Source: Streptomyces xylophagus
GTDB lineage: Bacteria; Actinomycetota; Actinomycetes; Streptomycetales; Streptomycetaceae
Length of the DNA: 64,000 nt
Reading direction: 5' to 3'
Assembly: GCF_000716435.1 (NCBI RefSeq)
Contig: NZ_JNWO01000008.1
Location: forward strand, 248,001 to 312,000
Below, piece after piece: positions 41,561 to 48,773 of the stretch; the stretch's first letter is position 1; every line of letters begins with the position of its first letter. A program made the position numbers and the translations under genes. The notes below the pieces were generated by a model. It made no database searches and was not told the origin of the DNA. It saw only the letters and a list, made by a program, of their open reading frames with translations.

Positions 41561-41994
41561 AGGCCCTTGACCGTCTTGTCGCCCTCCTTGATGGAGACGA
41601 CGGTCGAGTTGCCGGTCGCGCCGTACTGAGTGTTGAAGAACACGCTGCCGGGGATCGTGCGGTAGGTCTTCTTGCTGGAGTCGGTCAGCGGCTGACCGTT
41701 CATCAGGATCGTCCAGCTGTTGTCGGCGATCTTCGGGTCGACACCGAAGCGCACGGTCTCGTCCGGGTCGACCGAGATCGACGTGGAGGCCTTGAGGCAC
41801 TTCGTCAGCTCGGCGGTCTTCACCGCGTCGCCGTCGTTGTAGCAGGTGGCCTCCGTGTGGACCGAGTTCCTCCCGACGGTGATCGTCGCGATCGGCGTCG
41901 GCTTGTCGCACGCCGACAGGACGAGCAGTCCGGCGGAAACGGCGCCGGCGGCGGCGACGGCGCGGCGGCGTCGCACAGCGGATTGCATGGTCAT
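41530..41994 (-). CDS. DUF2771 lipoprotein
   Basis: This 154-residue protein has a lipoprotein signal: basic residues (AVRRRRAVAAAG), a hydrophobic core and the lipobox LSAC, with Cys as the first mature residue. The rest (ATCYNDGDAVKTAELTKCLKA, DPKIADNSWTILMNGQPLTDSS) fits DUF2771, an actinobacterial family of unknown role at the outer face of the membrane. It lies in the strand order MFS, DUF2771, mqnB, mqnD and probably shares a transcript with the menaquinone genes. ATG 41988 is an alternative start. Confidence 0.85.
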   Translation of the reverse strand: MTMQSAVRRRRAVAAAGAVSAGLLVLSACDKPTPIATITVGRNSVHTEATCYNDGDAVKTAELTKCLKASTSISVDPDETVRFGVDPKIADNSWTILMNGQPLTDSSKKTYRTIPGSVFFNTQYGATGNSTVVSIKEGDKTVKGLWSFKFKKDS

Positions 41995-42067
41995 GGGGCG
42001 AAGGTTATCGGGCCCGTCCAGTACTCCCCCCACGTGGGGTACGGCGTGCCGGGCCGGGTGGTGCGGG

Positions 42068-43492
42068 TTAGGCCACTCGCGGGCGCCCGTTGCCCCCGTG
42101 GCGGGCCGAGGCGAGCAGGCCGCGCAGGGTGGTCAGCCAGCCCAGGGCGATGACTCCGGCGGCGAGGGTGAAGCCGAGGGCGCCGTTCAGGGGCATCACG
42201 ATGCCGATCGCGCCGCCCAGCACCCAGGCCATCTGGAGCATCGTCTCGGAGCGCGCGAACGCCGAGGTGCGCACCAGCTCGGGCACGTCCCGCTGGATCA
42301 GCGCGTCCAGGGACAGTTTGGCGAGTGCCTGGCAGAAGCCGGCGGCGGCCGCGAGGCAGGCCACCAGGGCCGCGCCGAAGAAGATCGCCGCCGTGATCGC
42401 CGCGCCCAGCACGACCGCCATCACCGTCACGATGATGAGCTCCGGCGCCCGCTGCCGCAGCCAGGACCCGACCGCCGTACCGCAGGCGTTGCCCACGCCC
42501 GCCGAGACGGCGACTATGCCGAGCGACACGGCCGCGCTCTGTCCGGTCATCGGATGCTCGCGGAGCAGGAACGCGAGGAAGAAGGTGAGGAAGCCCGACA
42601 GCCAGCGCAGGGCCGCGTTGGCGCCGAGCGCGTGGGTGACGGCGATGCCGACCGTGCGCAGCCCCGGACGCTTGACCTCCTTGGGATGCGGGCCGTGGAG
42701 GTGGTTCTCGTCGGCCGCGAGCAGCGCCGTGTCCTCGCCCTTGGCCGAGTCGACCTTGGGGTCCAGGAAGAAACACAGGACCGTACCCGCGACGAAGATC
42801 ACGAAGGCGCCGTAGAGCGGCCAGGGATCGCCGATTGCGTGCAGCCCGCCGGCGATCGGGGCGGCCACGCCGGTGGCGAGAAGCCCGGCGAGGGTGACGC
42901 GCGAATTCGCCTTCACCAGGGAGATACGCGGTGGCAGCAGCCGGGGCACCACGGCACTTCTGACGACGCCGTACGCCTTCGAGGCGACCAGGGCGCCCAG
43001 AGCCGCCGGATACAGCTCCAGGCTGCCGCTGGCGACCGCGCCGGAGATGATCAGCGCGAGGAGGGCACGGGCCAGCATCGCGGCGGCCATCGCGGCGCGG
43101 CGCCCGTGCGGAAGCTTGTCGAGAAGGGGCCCGATCACCGGCGCGAGAACCGTGAAAGGCGCCATGGTGATCGCGAGATACAGGGCGACCCGCCCCCGCG
43201 CCTCATCGGTCGGCACGGAGAAGAAGACGGTCGACGCGAGGGCGACGGTGATCATGACGTCGCCGGCGCCGTTCACCGCGTGCAGCTCGATCAGTCTGCC
43301 GAGGCCCGACTCGCCCGCGCCGTGCGCGTGGGTCGCCTTGCGGATACCCCGGGCGGTACCGGTCACGGGGAAGTGCAGGGCACGACCCATCGCGCGGACG
43401 GAACCGCCGACCCGGCCCGAACCGCCACCTCGGATGTTCCCCTTCGCGCCACCGAGTCCGGTGGCACCCTGGGGCGACCTCGCGGCTGCCAC
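42068..43492 (-). CDS. MFS-family membrane protein
   Basis: This 474-residue protein has a Gly-rich N-terminus (residues 1-40) and about ten to twelve membrane helices with MFS features (GPLLDKLPHGRRAAMAAAMLARALLAL as the loop 2-3 motif). A long loop near residue 225 is charged (DPKVDSAKGEDTALLAADEN). I recognise it as a conserved streptomycete protein but not a transporter of known substrate. GTG 43492 matches the expected N-terminus. It heads the operon leading to mqnB and mqnD. Confidence 0.82.
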   Translation of the reverse strand: MAAARSPQGATGLGGAKGNIRGGGSGRVGGSVRAMGRALHFPVTGTARGIRKATHAHGAGESGLGRLIELHAVNGAGDVMITVALASTVFFSVPTDEARGRVALYLAITMAPFTVLAPVIGPLLDKLPHGRRAAMAAAMLARALLALIISGAVASGSLELYPAALGALVASKAYGVVRSAVVPRLLPPRISLVKANSRVTLAGLLATGVAAPIAGGLHAIGDPWPLYGAFVIFVAGTVLCFFLDPKVDSAKGEDTALLAADENHLHGPHPKEVKRPGLRTVGIAVTHALGANAALRWLSGFLTFFLAFLLREHPMTGQSAAVSLGIVAVSAGVGNACGTAVGSWLRQRAPELIIVTVMAVVLGAAITAAIFFGAALVACLAAAAGFCQALAKLSLDALIQRDVPELVRTSAFARSETMLQMAWVLGGAIGIVMPLNGALGFTLAAGVIALGWLTTLRGLLASARHGGNGRPRVA

Positions 43493-43498
43493 CCCGTC

Positions 43499-43914
43499 AT
43501 AGTGCCCCGAGAAAGCCGCGAGTAGTGCGGTTACCGCGCGTATGGAGGCGTACGGGGGCGGATTCTGGGTCGTTGCACAGGTATCCGGCCGGCCGTTGCA
43601 CAGGTCTCCGGATGGCTGTGTCCAGGTCTCTGTTTGACCGCGACGCGGCGCCCAAGGGGCCGTCGGTGTGGGCGCATGGCGCGGGAGAAGGTAGCGTGCG
43701 TAGCGCGCCGTGGCGATTGTTCTCGGCCGCGCGCCTCTCGGCCATCCCGCAGAATGGATGGTGTAGGCGTGCCCGAGCGCGATCGGGCGCGGACGTCGAC
43801 GCGGCCCTCCACCAGTGCCCCCAAGGGCCTGGTACATGTCTTTCAGCCGCTCCGTCCGCTCCCTTCGCCACACCAGGCGCACCCGTGAGACGGCGTAGGA
43901 GAGAAGCGATACCT
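43499..43914. promoter_or_regulatory. Divergent intergenic region with 18-bp direct repeats
   Basis: This 416-base gap separates the MFS and DUF3027 genes. It contains two direct repeats, CGTTGCACAGGTATCCGG (43571-43588) and 43594-43611 with one mismatch, 23 bases apart, which place them on nearly the same helix face. A weaker relative, GTGTCCAGGTCTCTG, follows. They may bind a regulator of either gene. No RNA gene or convincing small ORF is seen. Confidence 0.5.
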
Positions 43915-44841
43915 GTGAGCGCAGCGACCACGCGAAGCCGCACCCCCGACCGCCTGTGCGCCGAGGCCGTCGACCTCGCCCGTGCCGCAGCCGAGGAGGC
44001 CGCCGCGCCCGGCGTGGTCGGCGAGCACGCGGGCTTCGAATCCGAGGGCGACCGTGTGGTCACGCACTTCTTCGAGTGCAAGGAGTTCGGCTACCGGGGC
44101 TGGCGCTGGGCGGTGACGGTCGCGAGGGCGTCCCGCGCGAAGCTGGTGACCCTGGACGAGGTTGTGTTGTTGCCGGGCCCCGACTCGCTCCTGGCCCCCG
44201 AATGGGTCCCGTGGAGCGAACGCCTCCGCCCCGGCGACATGGGCCCCGGCGACCTGCTCCCCACCGACGCGGAGGACCTCCGTCTGGAGCCCGGCTACAC
44301 GGGCGAGGACGAGCCCCCGCCGAACTCCGCGGTCTCCGAGGAGATGGCGGAACTGGTGGAGGCGGAGGACGCGGAGGTGACGGCGGGCGCGCCGTCGGCT
44401 CTGCCTGTCGTGCCGACCCGAGGCTCGATCGCCGCGGTGGCGGAGGAACTGGGCATCCGCCGCGCCCGAGTCCTCTCCCGCTACGGCCTCCACGTCGCCG
44501 CCGACCGCTGGGAGGACGGCTTCGGCCCCAAGACCCCGATGGCCCAGGCGGCTCCGGCGGCCTGCGTCAGCTGCGGCTTCCTGGTCGCGATCGGCGGCTC
44601 CCTAGGCCAGGCGTTCGGCGTCTGCGCGAACGAGTTCTCCCCGGCGGACGGCCACGTCGTGTCCTTGGCCTACGGCTGCGGCGGCCACTCGGAAGCGGCC
44701 ATCATGCCCAAACCGCCCCAGCCGCCGGCACCGGTGATCGACGAGACGATGGTGGACCCGTTCCCGCTGCGGCCTGCGGCGGATTCGGGGTCGGTTTCGG
44801 TAGGGGCGGACGAGGAATCTGCGGAGTTGGGGCACTCGTAG
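43915..44841 (+). CDS. DUF3027 protein
   Basis: This 308-residue protein fits DUF3027: DRLCAEAVDLARAAAEEAA, GEHAGFESEGDRVVTHFFEC, YRGWRWAVTVARASRAKLVTLDEVVLLPG and the Cys-containing VSCGFLVAIGGSLGQAFGVC followed by YGCGGHSEA. The three Cys and His may bind zinc. Its role is unknown, though it is widespread in actinobacteria. The start is GTG 43915; the frame is open upstream but not family-like. Its last 172 bases overlap the convergent Uma2 gene. Confidence 0.85.
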   Translation: MSAATTRSRTPDRLCAEAVDLARAAAEEAAAPGVVGEHAGFESEGDRVVTHFFECKEFGYRGWRWAVTVARASRAKLVTLDEVVLLPGPDSLLAPEWVPWSERLRPGDMGPGDLLPTDAEDLRLEPGYTGEDEPPPNSAVSEEMAELVEAEDAEVTAGAPSALPVVPTRGSIAAVAEELGIRRARVLSRYGLHVAADRWEDGFGPKTPMAQAAPAACVSCGFLVAIGGSLGQAFGVCANEFSPADGHVVSLAYGCGGHSEAAIMPKPPQPPAPVIDETMVDPFPLRPAADSGSVSVGADEESAELGHS

Positions 44842-45275
44842 CGTTGCGCGGGGATCGTCCAGTCGGCGATGGTGACGTCCTCGCCGTAGACGAAGTCCTT
44901 GCGGGTGGCGTAGCGGGGGCCGTCGGGGGTGGCGTGGATGTCGGTGAGGACGGCTCCGGTACCGGTGCGTGGGTCGAAGACGGCGTAGATGGGGATCCCG
45001 ATCAGGGGATAGTCGCGCATCTTGCTGACCCAGTCGTTGTCCGGGTTGGGGCGGGAGACGATTTCGATGGCGGCGATCAAAGTGCGCGGGTCGAACGAGC
45101 CCGGCACGTCCATGTCCGCCCGCGCGATCACCATTACGTCGGGGTGGCGCATGATGCCTTCGGCTTCCACATCTGGTGCACCCGTATGAGCGACCAGCTC
45201 GTCCGGCATGACCTTCTCCAGGCGTTTGCGGAGATGCAGCGTGGTCAGCTCGTGCGGACTGATGCCCGCCGTCAT
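44670..45275 (-). CDS. Uma2-family protein, probably N-terminally short
   Basis: This 201-residue protein has the Uma2/DUF820 restriction-endonuclease-like core: RHPDVMVIARADM, LIAAIEIVSRPNPDNDWVSKMRDYPLIGIPIYAVFDP, with the Asp and Glu metal ligands (PDV, AIEIVS). The usual N-terminal region of about 40-50 residues (ELLDG-like) is shortened to MTAGISPHELTTLHL. The tail past residue 145 is low-complexity and lies antisense to DUF3027. ATG 45275 follows the stop of the upstream HTH gene by one base, with GGAGG available. Confidence 0.78.
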   Translation of the reverse strand: MTAGISPHELTTLHLRKRLEKVMPDELVAHTGAPDVEAEGIMRHPDVMVIARADMDVPGSFDPRTLIAAIEIVSRPNPDNDWVSKMRDYPLIGIPIYAVFDPRTGTGAVLTDIHATPDGPRYATRKDFVYGEDVTIADWTIPAQRYECPNSADSSSAPTETDPESAAGRSGNGSTIVSSITGAGGWGGLGMMAASEWPPQP

Positions 45276-45276
45276 G

Positions 45277-46137
45277 CTAGGCGGCCTCCGGGAGATCGGT
45301 TCGGCAGTCGTGGCAGCGTCCTGGGGTGGGCGAGCGGAAGGCGCGGTCGCAGGCGTCGCAGTTCTGGAGCGGGTGCCGTACCGCTGGTGGTGGTGTCGGG
45401 GCCCGGAACGGTGGTGGGGGCGGGAGTTGGGCCGTCAGGCGGTGGGACAGGAGGGCTGCGGGGCGGCGTAGGGGGTCGGGTGGCAGGTCTGTGGTCAGGG
45501 TGTGGCGTACGGCCGTCGGGGTGACCTCTCGCTCCAGCCAGGCCGCGACGCCCGGGGCCAGGTGGGCCGTGTCGCAGGCCGACAGGAGCAGGCGGGGGTC
45601 TTGGCGGCGGAGGTCTGCGAGGAGGTCCGTGGCCTGCTGGATGAGCGTGGGGGAGGGGTAGGCCGGGCGCGGTACGGGCGGCAGCGCCTTGCGGGGCGCG
45701 GCTTTGACTGGCCTGGCCGCTCTGGGGGCCGCGTGGCTGTCCCTACGGCGGCTGCCGGGCTGGTTGCAGGAGATCGTGCGGGTGACGATGCGGCCGTCGG
45801 GCACGCGGTGGCGTTCGCGGCGCAGGTAGCCGTGGGTCTCCAACTCCCGTAGCGCGGCGGCGATTCGGGTCGTGCCCTCCGGGAAACGGGCCGCCAGCGA
45901 CTTGATGTCGACGCGGGCTCCTGCCGGGAGCGACTGGATGTGGACGCCGAGGCCGATCGCCAGACCCGACAGCTCCGGGTGCTGGGCGAGGTGGTTGCCG
46001 ATCACCGTGAAGCGGGTGGTGTGGCGGGCGTTGTCGTGAGTCAGCCCACCGGACCTGCTGTGCCGCTGGTTCGGGTGTTTGTCGGCGGTGTGCCGGGACT
46101 GGGCGCGCGGGGGCGCGCTAATGTCGTGCGTATCCAT
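45277..46137 (-). CDS. Helix-turn-helix protein (winged) of a regulator cluster
   Basis: This 286-residue protein has a winged-helix segment at about residues 45-110 (TRFTVIGNHLAQHPELSGLAIGLGVHIQSL, AARFPEGTTRIAAALRELETHGYLRRERHRV), a Pro/Arg-rich linker and a C-terminal CDACDRAFRSPTPGRCHDC that looks like a zinc ribbon. Such proteins commonly sit beside Uma2 or DUF397 genes in streptomycetes. Target unknown. It is one base upstream of the Uma2 gene and probably co-transcribed with it. Confidence 0.8.
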   Translation of the reverse strand: MDTHDISAPPRAQSRHTADKHPNQRHSRSGGLTHDNARHTTRFTVIGNHLAQHPELSGLAIGLGVHIQSLPAGARVDIKSLAARFPEGTTRIAAALRELETHGYLRRERHRVPDGRIVTRTISCNQPGSRRRDSHAAPRAARPVKAAPRKALPPVPRPAYPSPTLIQQATDLLADLRRQDPRLLLSACDTAHLAPGVAAWLEREVTPTAVRHTLTTDLPPDPLRRPAALLSHRLTAQLPPPPPFRAPTPPPAVRHPLQNCDACDRAFRSPTPGRCHDCRTDLPEAA

Positions 46138-46343
46138 CGGGAAGGGGTCTACTTCCTTGGTGGTCAGGCCCTCGCCTTGGGATGCCAGTCCCGGCGAGGG
46201 CCGTCGTATGTCTGCGGTTGTGTGCGCTGAGCGTAGATCACGCAACCCGCTCGGAATCCAGCCCAGTTGGCGATGTTCACCCAGATGGGCGATCGGCGGG
46301 CTGTGCTGCCGGGAGGGTGGGGTGGGGCTTGGTGGGGGTTCTT

Positions 46344-46838
46344 TCACCGTCGTGGTTCTTGGGAAAGGGCGCCACTTGTACCGGAGTTCGGGTTTCTGGA
46401 GTTCGGTGGCTCCGCTACGAGGTGAAGTTCCGCCCAGACCGTCTTGCGAGGGTGCGGTCCCGGGGCCCAGCCCCAGCGGTCGGCGAGCGCGTCAAGGATC
46501 AGCAGGCCTCGGCCCGACTCCGCGTCCGGCGTGGGGTCTTGGGGGCGCGGTGGGCGGTCGCCCCGGGTGTCGGTGACCTCGATGCGCAGGGTGCCGCCGA
46601 CGACGTAGAGGGTGAGTCTGAAGTCCCGGCCCGGTACGCGACTGTGCGTGGCGGCGTTGGAGGCGAGTTCGGCGACGAGTTGGCGGGCCGGGTCCAACGG
46701 GAGTGCCCAGGCGCGGAGTTGTTCGGTGGCCAGGAGACGGGCGAGGCGGGCGCCGCGGGGGGTGGGGGACAACTGCACCGTGAAGTTGCGGATGGGGTTG
46801 TCGAGTTGGGGTTCGGTGGCGGTGGATTCTTGGATCAC
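46344..46838 (-). CDS. RsbW-like ATP-binding protein (anti-sigma kinase fold)
   Basis: This 164-residue protein is a GHKL ATPase of the HATPase_c_2 type, with N-box LVAELASNAATHS, G1-like VTDTRGDRP and G2-box SGRGLLILDALADRWG. Streptomycetes carry many such proteins, thought to act as anti-sigma factor kinases or as partners of DUF5753/DUF397 regulators. It is divergent from the regulator at 46993, a recurring arrangement. The C-terminal 25 residues are disordered. Confidence 0.87.
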   Translation of the reverse strand: MIQESTATEPQLDNPIRNFTVQLSPTPRGARLARLLATEQLRAWALPLDPARQLVAELASNAATHSRVPGRDFRLTLYVVGGTLRIEVTDTRGDRPPRPQDPTPDAESGRGLLILDALADRWGWAPGPHPRKTVWAELHLVAEPPNSRNPNSGTSGALSQEPRR

Positions 46839-46992
46839 GTCACTCAGCGTGGCCGTGTGTGCTTACCGTGAACAGTGACGTTGCCGATGCGTAGGGTGAC
46901 TGTCCGGAGCTTGTCCGGTCGTGTCCGGGCTGTCGGGACGGTGCGTGCGGGTAGGGGGCGTCGCGGCACGGTCGTACGACGGAGGGCGGGGG

Positions 46993-47859
46993 ATGTCTGA
47001 GGAAGCGGGATCCAACAGCGAGGCGGACGAGCCGGGTTGGGAGGTCGACCCCGATGACGAGTGGGGGTTGGCGGTCCTCGCGACGGTCGGGCGGCAGTTG
47101 AGGCTGAGGCGAGAAGCGGTGGGGATGCGGGCCGCCGACTTCGCGGTGGCGGTGGGGTACGGCGAGGACCTGGTCTACAAGATCGAGGGCGGGAAGCGGA
47201 TTCCTCGGCCCGAGTATCTGGACAAGTCCGACGAGGTGTTGGGTGCGCGCGGACTGATCTCGGCGATGAAAGAGGACGTGGCCAAGGTCCGGTACCCCAA
47301 GAAGCTGCGCAAGATCGCCGAGCTGGAGGCGAGTGCGGTGGAGATCGGGGTCTACGTCGGGCTCAGCATCCACGGGCTGCTCCAGACACCTGAACACGCG
47401 CGGGCGCTGTTCGAGGCGCGGCAGCCGCCCTATCCGGACGCGGAGATCGAGCGTTTGGTGGCCTTGCGGATGGCGCGGCAGACGGTTTTCGGCAGGACGT
47501 CAGTGCCGGCGATCAGCTTCGTGCAGGAGGAGGCGTCGCTGAGGCGTCACGTCGGAGGCACAATGGTGAGGCGTGGCCAGCTCGAACATCTACTGGAGGT
47601 GGCGCAGTTGCGCAATGTCACGTTCCAGGTGATGCCTACGGAAACCGGCGCGCACCCCGGTGTGGATGGCAAGATCGAGTTACTGAAGTTCGCGGACGGC
47701 ACGGCCGTGGGGCGTTCCGACGGGGCCTTCGGTGGTCGTCCGACTTCGGAGCCGAGGGAACTCCGCGTTCTCGAACTGCGGTATGGCACCATCCGGGCCC
47801 AGGCTCTCACGCCGGGGGAGTCCCGCGTCTTCATCGAGCAACTGCTGGGAGAAACATGA
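46993..47859 (+). CDS. DUF5753 helix-turn-helix regulator
   Basis: This 288-residue protein has an XRE domain (about residues 35-90; REAVGMRAADFAVAVGYGEDLVYKIEGGKR) and a DUF5753 domain (IHGLLQTPEHARALFEARQPP, VQEEASLRRHVGG). GGAGGG precedes ATG 46993. Its stop overlaps the start of the first DUF397 gene. Together with the ATPase at 46344 and two DUF397 proteins it forms the second regulator module in this window. Confidence 0.88.
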   Translation: MSEEAGSNSEADEPGWEVDPDDEWGLAVLATVGRQLRLRREAVGMRAADFAVAVGYGEDLVYKIEGGKRIPRPEYLDKSDEVLGARGLISAMKEDVAKVRYPKKLRKIAELEASAVEIGVYVGLSIHGLLQTPEHARALFEARQPPYPDAEIERLVALRMARQTVFGRTSVPAISFVQEEASLRRHVGGTMVRRGQLEHLLEVAQLRNVTFQVMPTETGAHPGVDGKIELLKFADGTAVGRSDGAFGGRPTSEPRELRVLELRYGTIRAQALTPGESRVFIEQLLGET

Positions 47860-48065
47860 TCCGCAAGGCCTCAGCCGGGGAAACCTCTGAGCTGAAGTGG
47901 TTCAAGAGCAGCTACAGCGACGGCACCGAGGGCGACTCCTGCGTCGAGATCGCGATAGCGCCCCGCACGATCCACATCCGTGACTCAAAGAACGTGGAGG
48001 GCCCCCGGTTCGCGGTCACCCCGGCCGCGTGGACGGGTTTCGTGCGCCAGTTGGGAGAAGCGTGA
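47856..48065 (+). CDS. DUF397 protein, first of a tandem pair
   Basis: This 69-residue protein has the DUF397 motifs LKWFKSSYSDGTEGDSCVEIA, IHIRDSK and WTGFVRQLG. Its ATG overlaps the regulator stop (ATGA), indicating coupled translation at a fixed ratio. It shares most residues with the next protein, pointing to a recent tandem duplication. Confidence 0.9.
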   Translation: MIRKASAGETSELKWFKSSYSDGTEGDSCVEIAIAPRTIHIRDSKNVEGPRFAVTPAAWTGFVRQLGEA

Positions 48066-48241
48066 CGCCGCCTGAACTGACCTGGTTCAAGAGCAGTTAC
48101 AGCGGTGGCACTCAGGGCGATTCCTGTGTCGAGATCGCGATAGCGCCCCGCACGGTCCACGTCCGTGACTCCAAGCACGCCGAGGGCCCCCGCCTCACCC
48201 TCACCCCCTCCGCCTGGACGGATTTCGTCACGCGTCGGTGA
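48062..48241 (+). CDS. DUF397 protein, second of a tandem pair
   Basis: This 59-residue protein reads LTWFKSSYSGGTQGDSCVEI, VHVRDSKHAEGPRLTLTPSA, WTDFVTRR. Its GTG overlaps the stop of the first copy (GTGA). About three quarters of the positions match its neighbour. Its end overlaps the convergent gene at 48228 by 14 bases. Confidence 0.88.
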   Translation: MTPPELTWFKSSYSGGTQGDSCVEIAIAPRTVHVRDSKHAEGPRLTLTPSAWTDFVTRR

Positions 48242-48500
48242 ACGGGTCGCCCAGGACGCCGGCCAGCCGGATGAGTCCCGGACCGTCTCCGTCCGTCGTC
48301 ACCGCCGCGTAGACCGTGTAGGCCCATCCCCGCTCGGCCGCGTACCGGGACGTCCAGGTGAGGACTTCGTCGACGTCGACCTCGCCCAGAACCTCGTATT
48401 CGTACGCCGTCACCGTCGCCACCTCCCAGAAGTAGACGCGGTACCGGGCATGGTCCTGCTCCCAGGTGGTGTCACGGGGGTCGATGTCGCGAATGTCCAT
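48228..48500 (-). CDS. Small acidic hypothetical protein
   Basis: This 90-residue protein, MDIRDIDPRDTTWEQDHARY followed by RVYFWEVATVTAYEYEVLGE, is acidic with many aromatic residues and a single compact alpha-beta pattern. I recognise it only as a type often found near DUF397 genes. The 273 bases upstream contain nothing I can assign. Confidence 0.72.
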   Translation of the reverse strand: MDIRDIDPRDTTWEQDHARYRVYFWEVATVTAYEYEVLGEVDVDEVLTWTSRYAAERGWAYTVYAAVTTDGDGPGLIRLAGVLGDPFTDA

Positions 48501-48773
48501 GAAGCGAGCTTAGGGAAGCGAACGCATCCGCCCCGGACCAGCCCCCGCCCCACCCCTCCACAGACTGGGGTCATTTCCAACCACTCACCAAGCTGCACAG
48601 CGGTTAGTTTCACCCCCAGCTTCCAGCGATCCCCTGCACCCCCGCACCGGATACCCGGCACCCGGCACGTGACGCCCACCCCGAGCAAACCCGCCCCCAC
48701 CCCGCTCCCCGACAACCGCACTCCCCTCCGCGCGGTACCTTCATCGCGACGCCGATGAGGAGAGTGAACGTAC

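Noticed and set aside
43525..43914. Extended N-terminus of the DUF3027 protein
   Set aside because: The frame is open, but the residues are compositionally unlike the family, which begins near GTG 43915.
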